Part shown: positions 34,743 to 43,243 of the stretch, piece by piece
Position numbering within the stretch: the stretch's first letter is position 1
Layout of the letters: each line of letters opens with the position of its first letter
Assembly (NCBI GenBank): GCA_028287745.1
Contig: JAQBPB010000066.1
Span: 109,544 to 173,543 of the forward strand
Origin: Chloroflexota bacterium
GTDB taxonomy: Bacteria > Chloroflexota > Chloroflexia > Chloroheliales > Chloroheliaceae
DNA: 64,000 bases
Direction of reading: 5' to 3'
Program-made: the position numbers and the translations under genes
The notes under the pieces: generated by a model
What the model was told of the DNA's origin: nothing
Databases searched by the model: none
Seen by the model: the letters and a program-made list of their open reading frames with translations, nothing else

Positions 34743-35708
34743 ATGGCTTCTCCTCAAACTAATCCTGCTTTGCTGGATCTGGCCCGGCGCGGGTTGTCCG
34801 GGGAACGCCGGGCAATCGCGCGTCTTATCACCCTGATGGAAAACCGGGCCCCCGAAGCTCCCGCCCTGATGCATGAGCTGATTCCGCATACCGGCCGGGC
34901 CCATGTCATCGGGATTACCGGTTCCCCAGGCAGTGGTAAAAGTACTCTCACCAACGAATTGATAAAGGAATACCGCCGCCAGGGGAAATCGGTCGGTGTG
35001 GTGGCGGTGGACCCGACCAGCACCCTGACCGGCGGCGCGGTCCTGGGTGACCGGATTCGGATGCTGGAAAACTACCAGGACCAGGGCGTTTTCATTCGCA
35101 GCATGGCTACTCGCGGGCAGCTTGGCGGCCTTTCGGCCATGACCAACGATGTGGTACGGGTGCTGGATGCCTGCGGTAAAGAGATTGTAATTGTGGAAAC
35201 GGTCGGTGTGGGCCAGGACGAGGTGGATGTCGCAAAAGCCGCCCATACGACTATCCTGGTGGAAGTTCCCGGCATGGGTGACGATATCCAGGCAATCAAG
35301 GCCGGGGTGCTGGAAATTGCCGACCTGCTGGTGATTAACAAGGCTGACCGTGATGGAGTGGAAAAGCTAAACCTCCACCTGCAGGCAATGTTGGGCCTGG
35401 CCCCTAAAAAGCCCTGGCGGGTGCCTATTCTCAAAACCGTGGCGGCCCAGAGCCTGGGTATCACGGACCTGGCCGAGAAAATTGATCAGCACCTGGTATA
35501 CCTTAAGGCCAGCGGCGAGTACCTACAGCGTGAAAAGGCCCGGCTGCGGGATGAATTGCTCTCGCGGGTCCGTGAAGAAATCTCCCGGCGGGTTTTACGG
35601 AGCGAGCATCAACCGGGCGGCATGGCCGATTTGATTGCCCGGCTCGAAAACCGCGAGGTGGACCTGAACGCAGCTGCTCAACAATTATTGCAGCAGAGCC
35701 TGAGCTAG
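34743..35708 (+). CDS. meaB: MeaB/ArgK-family GTPase, mutase chaperone
   Basis: 321 residues. The P-loop is GSPGSGKST (60-68). It is followed by VVAVDPTSTLTGGAVLGDRIRM, MATRGQLGGLS, VETVGVGQDEVDVA and the NKAD box, which are diagnostic of the MeaB G3E GTPase family. The C-terminal arm is helical and charged. MeaB loads and protects adenosylcobalamin-dependent mutases. The gene follows the B12-binding subunit by 5 bases. AGGACAAAGGG precedes the ATG. Confidence 0.95.
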   Translation: MASPQTNPALLDLARRGLSGERRAIARLITLMENRAPEAPALMHELIPHTGRAHVIGITGSPGSGKSTLTNELIKEYRRQGKSVGVVAVDPTSTLTGGAVLGDRIRMLENYQDQGVFIRSMATRGQLGGLSAMTNDVVRVLDACGKEIVIVETVGVGQDEVDVAKAAHTTILVEVPGMGDDIQAIKAGVLEIADLLVINKADRDGVEKLNLHLQAMLGLAPKKPWRVPILKTVAAQSLGITDLAEKIDQHLVYLKASGEYLQREKARLRDELLSRVREEISRRVLRSEHQPGGMADLIARLENREVDLNAAAQQLLQQSLS

Positions 35709-36181
35709 ACCGGTATTAAACCAGGTTCACGCCTTAACAGGCTTTCTCCGAAACAACAAAATGTCATCCTGGAACCCGCTGTAACAACCTGTACTGATTT
35801 TAGCCGGTATGCGGGCAGCGGGTTCCGGCATTTTCCGCTACGGTAGTTACCCAAGGACACTTGGCCTGCCCAGGTTTAGCCTTGAATCGTTCCCCCTACA
35901 TGTTGCTATTCGCCAACGACACCCAATGGGTACCCGGATTTCTCGATTACGTTCGGAATGACAATTCAATATGGTTACCCATTTTAGTAAATCAGAAGTA
36001 TGTCAGATTTTGCTTTACAAAGTACTCGGCTGAGAAAGTTGGTGGGAAAGAGATGGTGGGTAGGTAGGTGGCCTTTACTGATAGATATACAGGAAAAGGA
36101 GCAAATTAACCTGAGAAGGGAAAATGCCAGGGAAGTTTTTATCTTACCTGGCATTCAGCAAATGTGGCAAAGTCGAAAAGG
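35709..36181. other. Intergenic region holding a dispersed repeat
   Basis: Convergent space between MeaB and the hydroxyacid dehydrogenase. Most of 35761-35963 is the repeat copy described separately. The remaining 220 bases show no gene; a plus-strand frame at 35861-36067 arises from the repeat and has no ribosome site. Confidence 0.6.
35761..35963. repeat. Dispersed MITE-like repeat, copy A
   Basis: About 203 bases, opening ATGTCATCCTGGAACC and closing CGGAATGACA, so the ends form imperfect inverted repeats. An internal perfect 11-base inverted repeat lies at 35771-35781 and 35816-35826. The right half (35911-35963) matches the reverse complement of 49842-49893 at about 44 of 53 positions, and the left end and middle also align. 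No open reading frame; probably non-autonomous. Confidence 0.8.
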
Positions 36182-37243
36182 TTAATAGAGCCGTTTTTTA
36201 TCCAGCACGTTCCGCATCTTGCCTGTTTTACCGGCCAGGAAAAGGTCAAGGTTTTCTAGAAAGAGGTCGATAATCCGGCTGTTTTCGGCGTAAACGGTGC
36301 TGGCCGAGTGGGGCGTAACCACTACGTTGGGCATTTCCCAGAACGGGCTTTCCGGCGGCAGCGGTTCGGTATCGAACACGTCCAGGGCCGCGCCGCTCAG
36401 GTGGCCGGACCGCAGGGCCTGGATTAAGGCCGGTTCATCAATCACTTTGCCCCTGGCGATATTTACAAAGTATGCTCCCGGCTTGAGGGCAGCAAATTCG
36501 GCCGCGCCGATCATGCCTTCCGTTTCGGAAGTGTGGGGCATCGCCAGCACCAGGGCATCGGTCCGGGCCAGGGTTTCCAATAACGCTGGTTTCTCGACAC
36601 TGAATAACTCGTCGGCGTTATAGTCGGCCGGGGTCTTGCCTTCCAGGCGGCTGGGTCCGGCCAGCACCCGCATTCCGAAAGCCTTTGCCAGTTCCGCGAC
36701 CCTGCGGCCAATTCTGCCCGGCCCTATGATCGTCAGGGTTTTTCCGGCCAGTTCGTCCGTCGCGTACTTCCGCCAGACCTTTTCCTGTTGCTGGCTGGCT
36801 ATCATCGGATAGTTTTTGCTCCACATCAACAGGCCAAGCATCACAAATTCGGCCAGGGGCTGGGCATGGACACCACTGGCGGTCGTCACGATAACGTCGG
36901 TTTCGGTCAGGCCGGAACGGGCGATGGCCTGGCCGACCCCGGCGCTGGTCGCCTGGATCCACTGCAGGCGCGGCAAAAGATTTTCGGAGCGCCAGCGGGG
37001 CAAGGTTTCCGTTTCGAAATCAAACATAATGTCGGCCTGCTTCATGCTTTCCAGCCAGACCGCCCATTGTTCAGGAGTCAGGTTGATACTATGGTTGTGT
37101 TCGGCTGGAAAGCTGGCGGGTTCCAACCATTCGCCGTGATAAATAAGGTTAAGGCCGCGTTTGGTTACCTCATCGCGTATCCGGTCAATCTCGGTGGGTT
37201 CGAAATAGGTACCGACGAAAACATTTTCTGGTTTCTGGCTCAA
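36182..37243 (-). CDS. D-2-hydroxyacid dehydrogenase
   Basis: 353 residues. The NAD-binding fold has IIGPGRIGRRVAELAKAFGM (about 178-197). The catalytic Arg is in NIARGKVID, the Glu in FDTEPLPPESPFW, and the His in VVTPHSAS. The substrate domain is slightly long. The start is TTG at 37243 with AGGAG 10 bases upstream. The family includes glycerate, phosphoglycerate and glyoxylate/hydroxypyruvate reductases. The substrate is undetermined. Confidence 0.9.
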   Translation of the reverse strand: MSQKPENVFVGTYFEPTEIDRIRDEVTKRGLNLIYHGEWLEPASFPAEHNHSINLTPEQWAVWLESMKQADIMFDFETETLPRWRSENLLPRLQWIQATSAGVGQAIARSGLTETDVIVTTASGVHAQPLAEFVMLGLLMWSKNYPMIASQQQEKVWRKYATDELAGKTLTIIGPGRIGRRVAELAKAFGMRVLAGPSRLEGKTPADYNADELFSVEKPALLETLARTDALVLAMPHTSETEGMIGAAEFAALKPGAYFVNIARGKVIDEPALIQALRSGHLSGAALDVFDTEPLPPESPFWEMPNVVVTPHSASTVYAENSRIIDLFLENLDLFLAGKTGKMRNVLDKKRLY

Positions 37244-37344
37244 CTGGTATCCGCTCCTGTCCGATTATTAGCACTAAAAATTTCTCCGGACAAGTATAAG
37301 CCCAGATAGGTTTTGCGGTAAAATTTGAGGGACGTAATTGAGGA

Positions 37345-37908
37345 TTAATCTTTGAGTTCGGCTTTGATTGCCTTGACCAGGGCCGGGTAGTCGATTGCAT
37401 CAAAATCGTCTGTGTTTACCACCACGTTTTCGCCGCCAATCTCCAGCCGTTCGTAGGTATTTTCCTTAAGGGACTTTTTAAAGTCCTCCAGGTTGGCCTG
37501 GTCCATGTGGCCGGGGTGGCGGTCATCCGAGTCGGCCCTATCTACGAAGCGTTTTAGCAAGATTTCATCGCTGGCCTGGCACTGCACCTGGACCGGCTTA
37601 AACTTGAATTTCTTTTTCAGCTCCTTGAATTTAGCGGTATGCTCGTCCGGCTTAAAGTCGCTTTCCACCACAAACGAGAGATTCGCTTCCAGTTGGGCCT
37701 GGATAAAGTGAAAGAGGATGGCATAGGTCGCCAGGTTGAGCTGTTCGGTCCATTCCTTGTCCGACCAGCCGAGGGTATCAAACAGCATTTCCTTGATGCC
37801 GTCTTTAAATACAAAAGGCAGTCCTAATTCCTGGGCAATGTGTCTTCCGATACTGGTCTTGCCGGAACTGGGCGGACCGGACACGATTATTAACATTGAT
37901 TGAGGCAT
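37345..37908 (-). CDS. P-loop kinase-like ATPase (AAA_33 / Cpt-like)
   Basis: 187 residues. Walker A is VSGPPSSGKTS (8-18). Downstream are VESDF (Walker B-like), a helical LID region with basic residues (RADSDDRHPG) and VVNTDDFDAIDY. It resembles the AAA_33 and chloramphenicol-phosphotransferase group of small-molecule kinases. The substrate is not predictable. It lies about 100 bases upstream of the hydroxyacid dehydrogenase on the same strand. A resistance function should not be assumed. Confidence 0.8.
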   Translation of the reverse strand: MPQSMLIIVSGPPSSGKTSIGRHIAQELGLPFVFKDGIKEMLFDTLGWSDKEWTEQLNLATYAILFHFIQAQLEANLSFVVESDFKPDEHTAKFKELKKKFKFKPVQVQCQASDEILLKRFVDRADSDDRHPGHMDQANLEDFKKSLKENTYERLEIGGENVVVNTDDFDAIDYPALVKAIKAELKD

Positions 37909-38018
37909 TAGCTGATTACCTTTCTTATCTCCTGAATGTTAGTAGCGGTAACTAATTACTAAGCCACTCCAGGCAAGAATCAGGCCAGTTTTACCCGAAA
38001 TTTATACTCCGATAAAGG

Positions 38019-39785
38019 CTAAAGCCCAGTAATATTGTTGGAAGAAACGACTTTCTCGGTTTGAGGAGTTTCATGCGGCCCACCCGTATAGGCCGGTAAG
38101 TAGACATAGAAGACTGTGCCCTGGCCCAGGCGGCTTTCCACCTCTAAAAACCCGCCCTGGGTTTCCAGCAGCGCCTGGGCAATCGCCAGGCCCAACCCGC
38201 TGCCGCCATTCCTGCGCGAGCGCGAAGCATCGCCCCGGTAGAACCGGTCAAAAATGCGCGGCAGGTCTTCCGGCGCAATGCCCGGCCCCTGGTCCCTGAC
38301 GGCCAGGCGGTAGTAAATCTGCTCACCAGGCGGTATTTCCGGGCGGTTATCAGGCACGGCTAGCGGACGCAGACCCTGGCCTGGTGGCAGCAAAGTTGCC
38401 CGGCTCAATTCCAGGGTAACGGTTGTGTCTGGTGGTGAGAATTTAACGGCATTATCCAGCAGGTTATATAAGACCTGTTTCAGCCGTTCCGGGGAGCCGA
38501 AAACTCTTACCGGCGCGTCACCCGGCCCTTCAAAGCCTTCAATTGTCAGATTGATAGCTTTCTCACCCTGCTGGATGAATAGCTCAATGCTGGCTTTTAC
38601 TTCTTGCACCAGGTTTAACAGGTTCAGAGGTTGCAAATAAGTTGTTTCGCCCTGGTCGAGCTTGCTCAAGGTCAGTAAATCGTTGACCAGTTGGGTCAGC
38701 CGGGCACTTTCGCGGTGCATGGTTTTCAAGAGCCGGTTAGCCGCTTCGGGATTACTGGCCGTCCCGCCCAGCAGCATCACTTCTAGCGAGCCTTTAATCG
38801 CGGTCAGAGGGGTGCGCAGTTCGTGGCTGGCATCCGCCACTAACTGGCGCTGCATTTTGAACTGCTTTTCCAGTTGGTCCACCATGCGGTTAAACGAAAC
38901 CGCCAGTTGGCCCACCTCATCCCGGTCCGACTCAAGCTTGACCCGGCGGCTGAGGTCGCCCCCGGCGATTTCCTGGGTGGTCTTTATCATTCGCCGTAAC
39001 GGGCGCAGCGAGCTCCCGGCCACCAGCGGCGACACCAGGCCAATGACCAGCAACAACACTACAAAGGCCCCGGCGTTAATCAGTAATAAATCGGCCAGGG
39101 TAGTGACATTGGCCGCGTTGGAACCGGCCATTACCAGGACCAGCGGCGTATTATTGCGAGCGCCCGGTTGGGCCCGGTCCGACCCCCTGGCCGCTGGTTG
39201 GGTATTCTGAGTGAAGGGTATGAGGACCACTACCGCGTCGGTCCAACCGTCCAGCTTTGTAGAGTAATTTAGCCCGGTTTCGCCTTTGAGGGCCCTTTGC
39301 AGCAGGTCTGGCGGCGGACTGCCAAGCTGGTTGAAGGCCGGTTCCAGGGTGGCAAGGTCTATGGGCTGGCCTACGGTTGTTTCCCCGGCGGCAGGTTGCA
39401 CAGTCGTGCTTGAGGCCGGTTTAATTACCCGGCCGCTGCCGTCAACTACCACGGCCAGGGTGGTCCGGCTGACCAGTAAGGATACCAGGCGTTGCGGCCC
39501 GTTAAGGTCAAGTGGGCCATTGTCGCGCCCGCCCGGCCCGCCCAACCGCTGTTCGATAAGTGGCTTGGCTTCTGCCTGGAGCGAAGTAATTAAAGTGGTT
39601 TTCAGAAAATTCGCCAGTAGAAAGTACTGGGCCAGGCAGAGCACGATAAATAACAGGCTCAACAAAGCCAGGTTCAGCAAAGTCAGGCGGCCCCTGACCG
39701 AACGCCGGGGGCGATACCACCGGTTAAACCGGCTATCCGAGGGGGACGGTGGTCTTAAATCATTAGCTTGTAACGGCTTTGCCAT
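38019..39785 (-). CDS. Sensor histidine kinase of tandem two-component operon (distal)
   Basis: 588 residues. Two membrane helices (about 36-58 and 229-256) bracket an extracytoplasmic sensor domain. HAMP (about 257-310), HisKA with phosphoacceptor His321 in DASHELRTPL, and HATPase with NLLDNAVKFSP and DQGPGIA and SGLGLAIAQ follow. It lies 13 bases after the 39799 response regulator (AAAGG before the ATG) and is the fourth gene of the operon. The sensor domain has no recognised fold; it is Pro/Gly/Ala-rich and has several polar loops. Confidence 0.94.
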   Translation of the reverse strand: MAKPLQANDLRPPSPSDSRFNRWYRPRRSVRGRLTLLNLALLSLLFIVLCLAQYFLLANFLKTTLITSLQAEAKPLIEQRLGGPGGRDNGPLDLNGPQRLVSLLVSRTTLAVVVDGSGRVIKPASSTTVQPAAGETTVGQPIDLATLEPAFNQLGSPPPDLLQRALKGETGLNYSTKLDGWTDAVVVLIPFTQNTQPAARGSDRAQPGARNNTPLVLVMAGSNAANVTTLADLLLINAGAFVVLLLVIGLVSPLVAGSSLRPLRRMIKTTQEIAGGDLSRRVKLESDRDEVGQLAVSFNRMVDQLEKQFKMQRQLVADASHELRTPLTAIKGSLEVMLLGGTASNPEAANRLLKTMHRESARLTQLVNDLLTLSKLDQGETTYLQPLNLLNLVQEVKASIELFIQQGEKAINLTIEGFEGPGDAPVRVFGSPERLKQVLYNLLDNAVKFSPPDTTVTLELSRATLLPPGQGLRPLAVPDNRPEIPPGEQIYYRLAVRDQGPGIAPEDLPRIFDRFYRGDASRSRRNGGSGLGLAIAQALLETQGGFLEVESRLGQGTVFYVYLPAYTGGPHETPQTEKVVSSNNITGL

Positions 39786-39798
39786 GCTGAACCTTTTT

Positions 39799-40512
39799 TT
39801 AGTTTGGCCTGAAAGTATAGCCCACTCCCCGGACGGTATGGATCAACCGGGAACTTTCATCTTTCCCTTCAAGTTTATCCCGGAGATAACTGATATAGAC
39901 ATCCACCACATTGGTGTTTCCGGCGAAATCGTAACCCCAGACCCGGTTTAGAATGGTTTCCCGGCTAAAGACCTGGCGCGGGTGGTCCATTAGCATTTCC
40001 AGCAGTTCAAATTCTTTGTTGGTAAGCTCGACCGGCTGGTCGCCTCGCCGGACTTCGTGCGAGTTCCGGTTCAGAGTAACATCACCGACCGTGAGCGTAT
40101 CTTCCTGGAGCTGGCCCTTGCGCCGCAGGACCGAGCGGATACGGGCCACCAGCACCGGAAAGTCAAACGGTTTAATCACATAATCGTCCGCGCCCAGGTT
40201 CAAGCCCTTCACGGTAGTTTGCGAGTCTTCGCGGGCGGTCAGAATGATAATTCCCAGGTCGCTACCGGCCCGCAAGCGCCGGGCAATCTCCAGGCCGTCC
40301 ATACCCGGCAGCATTAAATCCAGCACTACCAGGTCGGGCTTAAAATCGGCGGCCAGGCCCAGCGCCAGCCCACCGTCCAGGCAGCTCTGGACTTCAAAAC
40401 CCTCGTAATTCAACCCTAAGGTCAAAAAGTCCACGATGGGCTGCTCATCCTCGACCAGCATGATTTTAATTTTCCGGGCCTGGTTGCCGTTTTCTGAAGT
40501 ACCCATCCGCAT
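39799..40512 (-). CDS. OmpR-family response regulator (second pair of tandem operon)
   Basis: 237 residues from the ATG at 40512, chosen because AAAGGA lies directly upstream; the frame is open from a TTG at 40533 without a site. The receiver has phosphoacceptor D65 in LDLMLPGMDG, and the winged-helix domain ends VDVYISYLRDKLEG and TVRGVGYTFRPN. It lies 24 bases after the 40537 kinase stop, so it is translated from the same message. It is similar in sequence to the 42152 regulator, consistent with duplication of a cassette. Confidence 0.93.
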   Translation of the reverse strand: MRMGTSENGNQARKIKIMLVEDEQPIVDFLTLGLNYEGFEVQSCLDGGLALGLAADFKPDLVVLDLMLPGMDGLEIARRLRAGSDLGIIILTAREDSQTTVKGLNLGADDYVIKPFDFPVLVARIRSVLRRKGQLQEDTLTVGDVTLNRNSHEVRRGDQPVELTNKEFELLEMLMDHPRQVFSRETILNRVWGYDFAGNTNVVDVYISYLRDKLEGKDESSRLIHTVRGVGYTFRPN

Positions 40513-40536
40513 TTGGTCCTTTGTAAATTTCAAAAA

Positions 40537-42159
40537 CTAGTTTTCTATTGCCTTGCTTTCAAGGCTTAAAATTCCGGTTGGCCGGGGTTTGGCCGGTAAG
40601 GTTATTTCGGCTATAAGCGGCAGGTAGATAGTAAAGCAGGTGCCCTGCCCGGTCCCGCTGGCTACCTCCACCGTACCGCCGTGAGCTTCGACAATTGTTT
40701 TAACAATTGCCAGGCCCAGGCCCGCGTTGCCGGTCTGCCGGTTGCGCGACTGGTCGGGCCGGTAAAAACGGTCAAAGATATGCGGCAATTGGTTCGGGTC
40801 AATGCCGCTGCCATTATCTTGCACCCGCAGGACCGCCCAACCTGGCTGGCCGGACCGCCCGGCCGCTTTCTCGCTCGTCAGGCTGATGATAATGTGGCCT
40901 TGCGGCCCGGTGTAGCGCAGGGCGTTATCCAGCAGGTTAGCCAGCACCCGGTAAAGGTGGTCGCCATCGCCCAGTATTCTTAGCGGCCCGGCTTTCCCAT
41001 CAAGCGGCTCTTCTTTCAGGATTATCTGTCGCCCACCGGCCAGCACATCCATATTGCCGATGGCCTGCCGGGCGACCGCCGCCAGGTCCAGCGGAGCCAG
41101 TTTCAGGCTGGACGGGCCGCGCGCATCAAGCCTGGTTAGCATTAGCAAATCGACTACCATCCGGCTCAGGCGGCCAACCTCCTGGCGCATTGAGCGCAAA
41201 ATCCGCTCGGTCTGTTCCGGGTTGTCCTTGGCGCCCATCAAAAGCACATCCAGGTAGCCGCCAAGCACCGTCAGCGGCGAGCGCAATTCGTGGGAGGCGT
41301 CGGCGACAAACTGACGAGTCTGGTTTTCGCTCTGCTTTTGGGCCGCGAACGCCGCCTCAATCTGGTCGAGCATCTTATTAAAGGCCTGGGCCAACTGGCT
41401 GACTTCGTCTTCGCCGGGGACCTGGGCGACCCGCTGGCTCCACTCACCCTGTCCAATCCCGGTCGCGGTCCGGGCCATGCGCTTTAGCGGTTTCAAACTT
41501 AACCGGGCCAGCGGTAAACCCAGGGCATAGACCAGGGCCAGCGTAACCAGGACGCCCACTACCAGCAGGAAGCGCAACTGGTTCAGGACTTCCTCGACCT
41601 CGGCTAAAGGGGTCGCCAGCATTAAATAACCGAGCAGACGGTTCCGGCCGCCCGGCCGGTTATCGTTCAGGGCGGCCGGGTTATTACTATACACCGGGGT
41701 GAGCAAGACTTGCTGGTTATTGTCGTTCAGGCGGATGGTATAAAAAACTTCAGCTTGCTGGACCTGCTGCAAAAGGGCCGCCTCCGGAACAGGCAGGGTT
41801 CCGGCGCTTTGCAGCAAATCCTGGGGCGGTGCGACCGGGTTGCCGCCGGGGTTCAACAACTGGGGCGTAATATCACTGGCGGTATTGCGGTAGACTACAT
41901 CGGTCAGGCGCTGGATGGCATTCTGGTCCAGGTTACCGCGTTCCCTGGGGCCGCCGTTGGTGACGAGTGGGTTAACCAGCAAAGCCGCCGCCCGGTTTTC
42001 CAGCCGGTCCTTGAGCGATTGGGTCAAAAAGTGATCCAGCTGGATATAGACGAACATGCCCAGGCTTAACAACAGCAAGCTCAGCAAGCCGCCGTAATAA
42101 AAGGTCATCCGCCAGCGTAAACTGTTAAACCGGCCCAACAGGCGCCCTAGTCTAGTCAC
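40537..42159 (-). CDS. Sensor histidine kinase (first pair of tandem operon)
   Basis: 540 residues from a GTG at 42159, which overlaps the upstream regulator stop by 8 bases and has GAGG about 9 bases upstream. An earlier in-frame start at 42207 exists but would lengthen the overlap. Two membrane helices (about 20-40 and 195-220), HAMP, HisKA with phosphoacceptor His290 in DASHELRSPL, and HATPase with LLDNALRYTG, DNGSGID and GLGLAIVK. The extracytoplasmic part contains Gln/Asn-rich loops. It is the partner of the 42152 regulator. Confidence 0.93.
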   Translation of the reverse strand: MTRLGRLLGRFNSLRWRMTFYYGGLLSLLLLSLGMFVYIQLDHFLTQSLKDRLENRAAALLVNPLVTNGGPRERGNLDQNAIQRLTDVVYRNTASDITPQLLNPGGNPVAPPQDLLQSAGTLPVPEAALLQQVQQAEVFYTIRLNDNNQQVLLTPVYSNNPAALNDNRPGGRNRLLGYLMLATPLAEVEEVLNQLRFLLVVGVLVTLALVYALGLPLARLSLKPLKRMARTATGIGQGEWSQRVAQVPGEDEVSQLAQAFNKMLDQIEAAFAAQKQSENQTRQFVADASHELRSPLTVLGGYLDVLLMGAKDNPEQTERILRSMRQEVGRLSRMVVDLLMLTRLDARGPSSLKLAPLDLAAVARQAIGNMDVLAGGRQIILKEEPLDGKAGPLRILGDGDHLYRVLANLLDNALRYTGPQGHIIISLTSEKAAGRSGQPGWAVLRVQDNGSGIDPNQLPHIFDRFYRPDQSRNRQTGNAGLGLAIVKTIVEAHGGTVEVASGTGQGTCFTIYLPLIAEITLPAKPRPTGILSLESKAIEN

Positions 42160-42940
42160 CCCCGTTTTCCTCACGTTCTTTAGGCCGGGGCTGGTTGCGC
42201 AGGACATAGCCCACTCCCCGGACCGTTTGAATCAAATTTGGTTCGCCTATTTTATTGCGCAGGTAGCGCACGTACACCTCAATAATATTGGCGTCGCCTA
42301 TAAAGTCAAAACCCCAGACCCGGTCCAGGATGGTCTGGCGTTTGAGCACCTGGTTTGGATGGCGCATAAAGAGTTCCAGCAATTCAAACTCGCGCATGCT
42401 TAGTTCGATTGACCGGCTGCCCCGCAGGAATTCCCGCGTGTTTACATCCAGCTTAAGGTCGGCCACCGTCAGGACACCGGGGGCATTTGCTCCCTCATTC
42501 AGGGCCGGGTTTGCACCCGGTTTGGGATTGAGCAGGGTCTGGCGCCGCAAGACCGCCCGCATCCGGGCGACCAGTTCCTTGAATTGAAAAGGTTTGGTGA
42601 TGTAATCATCGGCCCCGGCGTCCAGGCCCAGCACCCGGTCGTCCAGTTCGTCACGGGCGGTAAGGATAATAATCGGTACGGGCGATACCTGGCGGACCTT
42701 CCGACAGACTTCAATCCCATCCAGTAGCGGCAGCATCAAATCCAGTAAGATTAAATCGACCGGCTGGCTAAGGGCCATTTCCAGGCCCTCCAACCCGTTA
42801 TTTACGCTGGTAGCCTCAAAGCCCTCGTAGCTTAAACCCATTTCGATAAAATCGACCATTCCCGGTTCGTCTTCGATAATTAGAACTCGCGGCCGCGTTT
42901 CTTTAGGTGAGGCGGGATTGATGTCTTTAAGGTTATTCAT
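42152..42940 (-). CDS. OmpR-family response regulator, first gene of tandem operon
   Basis: 262 residues. The receiver has the acidic pair ED (23-24), phosphoacceptor D67 in LLDLMLPLLDG, and KPF. An Ala/Asn/Gly-rich linker of about 20 residues (NPKPGANPALNEGANAPG) is longer than usual. The winged-helix domain ends VYVRYLRNKIGE and TVRGVGYVL. It is the promoter-proximal gene of the four-gene operon 42940 to 38019. Direct repeats upstream at 43046-43083 are likely binding sites. Confidence 0.94.
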   Translation of the reverse strand: MNNLKDINPASPKETRPRVLIIEDEPGMVDFIEMGLSYEGFEATSVNNGLEGLEMALSQPVDLILLDLMLPLLDGIEVCRKVRQVSPVPIIILTARDELDDRVLGLDAGADDYITKPFQFKELVARMRAVLRRQTLLNPKPGANPALNEGANAPGVLTVADLKLDVNTREFLRGSRSIELSMREFELLELFMRHPNQVLKRQTILDRVWGFDFIGDANIIEVYVRYLRNKIGEPNLIQTVRGVGYVLRNQPRPKEREENGGD

Positions 42941-43024
42941 TTTCCGGTCTTATATTTCTTAAACTAAATTCAGCCCTGCCAGATGCTTGTTGGATTTGCC
43001 CGGGTCTACCGCCCAGGCCCACCT

Positions 43025-43083
43025 ATTATAGTTTACCAGCTTAATCTTAGAGAATTCTGAGAATCTCCTGATAATTGTCTCAG
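43025..43083 (-). promoter_or_regulatory. Promoter and operator-like repeats of the tandem two-component operon
   Basis: On the minus strand a TATAAT occupies 43030-43025. Upstream, in place of a -35, lie direct repeats ATTCTCAGA and ATTCTCTAA (43064-43047) and a related TTTCTGAGAC (43085-43076). This arrangement fits an activator-dependent promoter bound by an OmpR-type regulator. The remaining bases to 43243 show no gene. Confidence 0.55.
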
Positions 43084-43243
43084 AAATAGCCTCACCGGTC
43101 TTACGCCTTTTGAAGGGCTAATTGGGCCTTTAGAAAAGCTAAACCCAGATGGCACAGCTTGTGCTTCTTTGTTCTAAACCGGGTTTTTAGGGGAAAGCCG
43201 GACATTATTAAACCAGGTAAGTAAGTTAAGGAGACAGGAGGTA

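Noticed and set aside
35861..36067. Plus-strand 68-codon frame
   Set aside because: It is produced by the dispersed repeat and lacks a ribosome site; the same repeat gives a similar spurious frame near 49665-49904.
37345..37908. Antibiotic (chloramphenicol) phosphotransferase
   Set aside because: Only the P-loop kinase fold is supported; the resemblance is too general to claim a resistance function.
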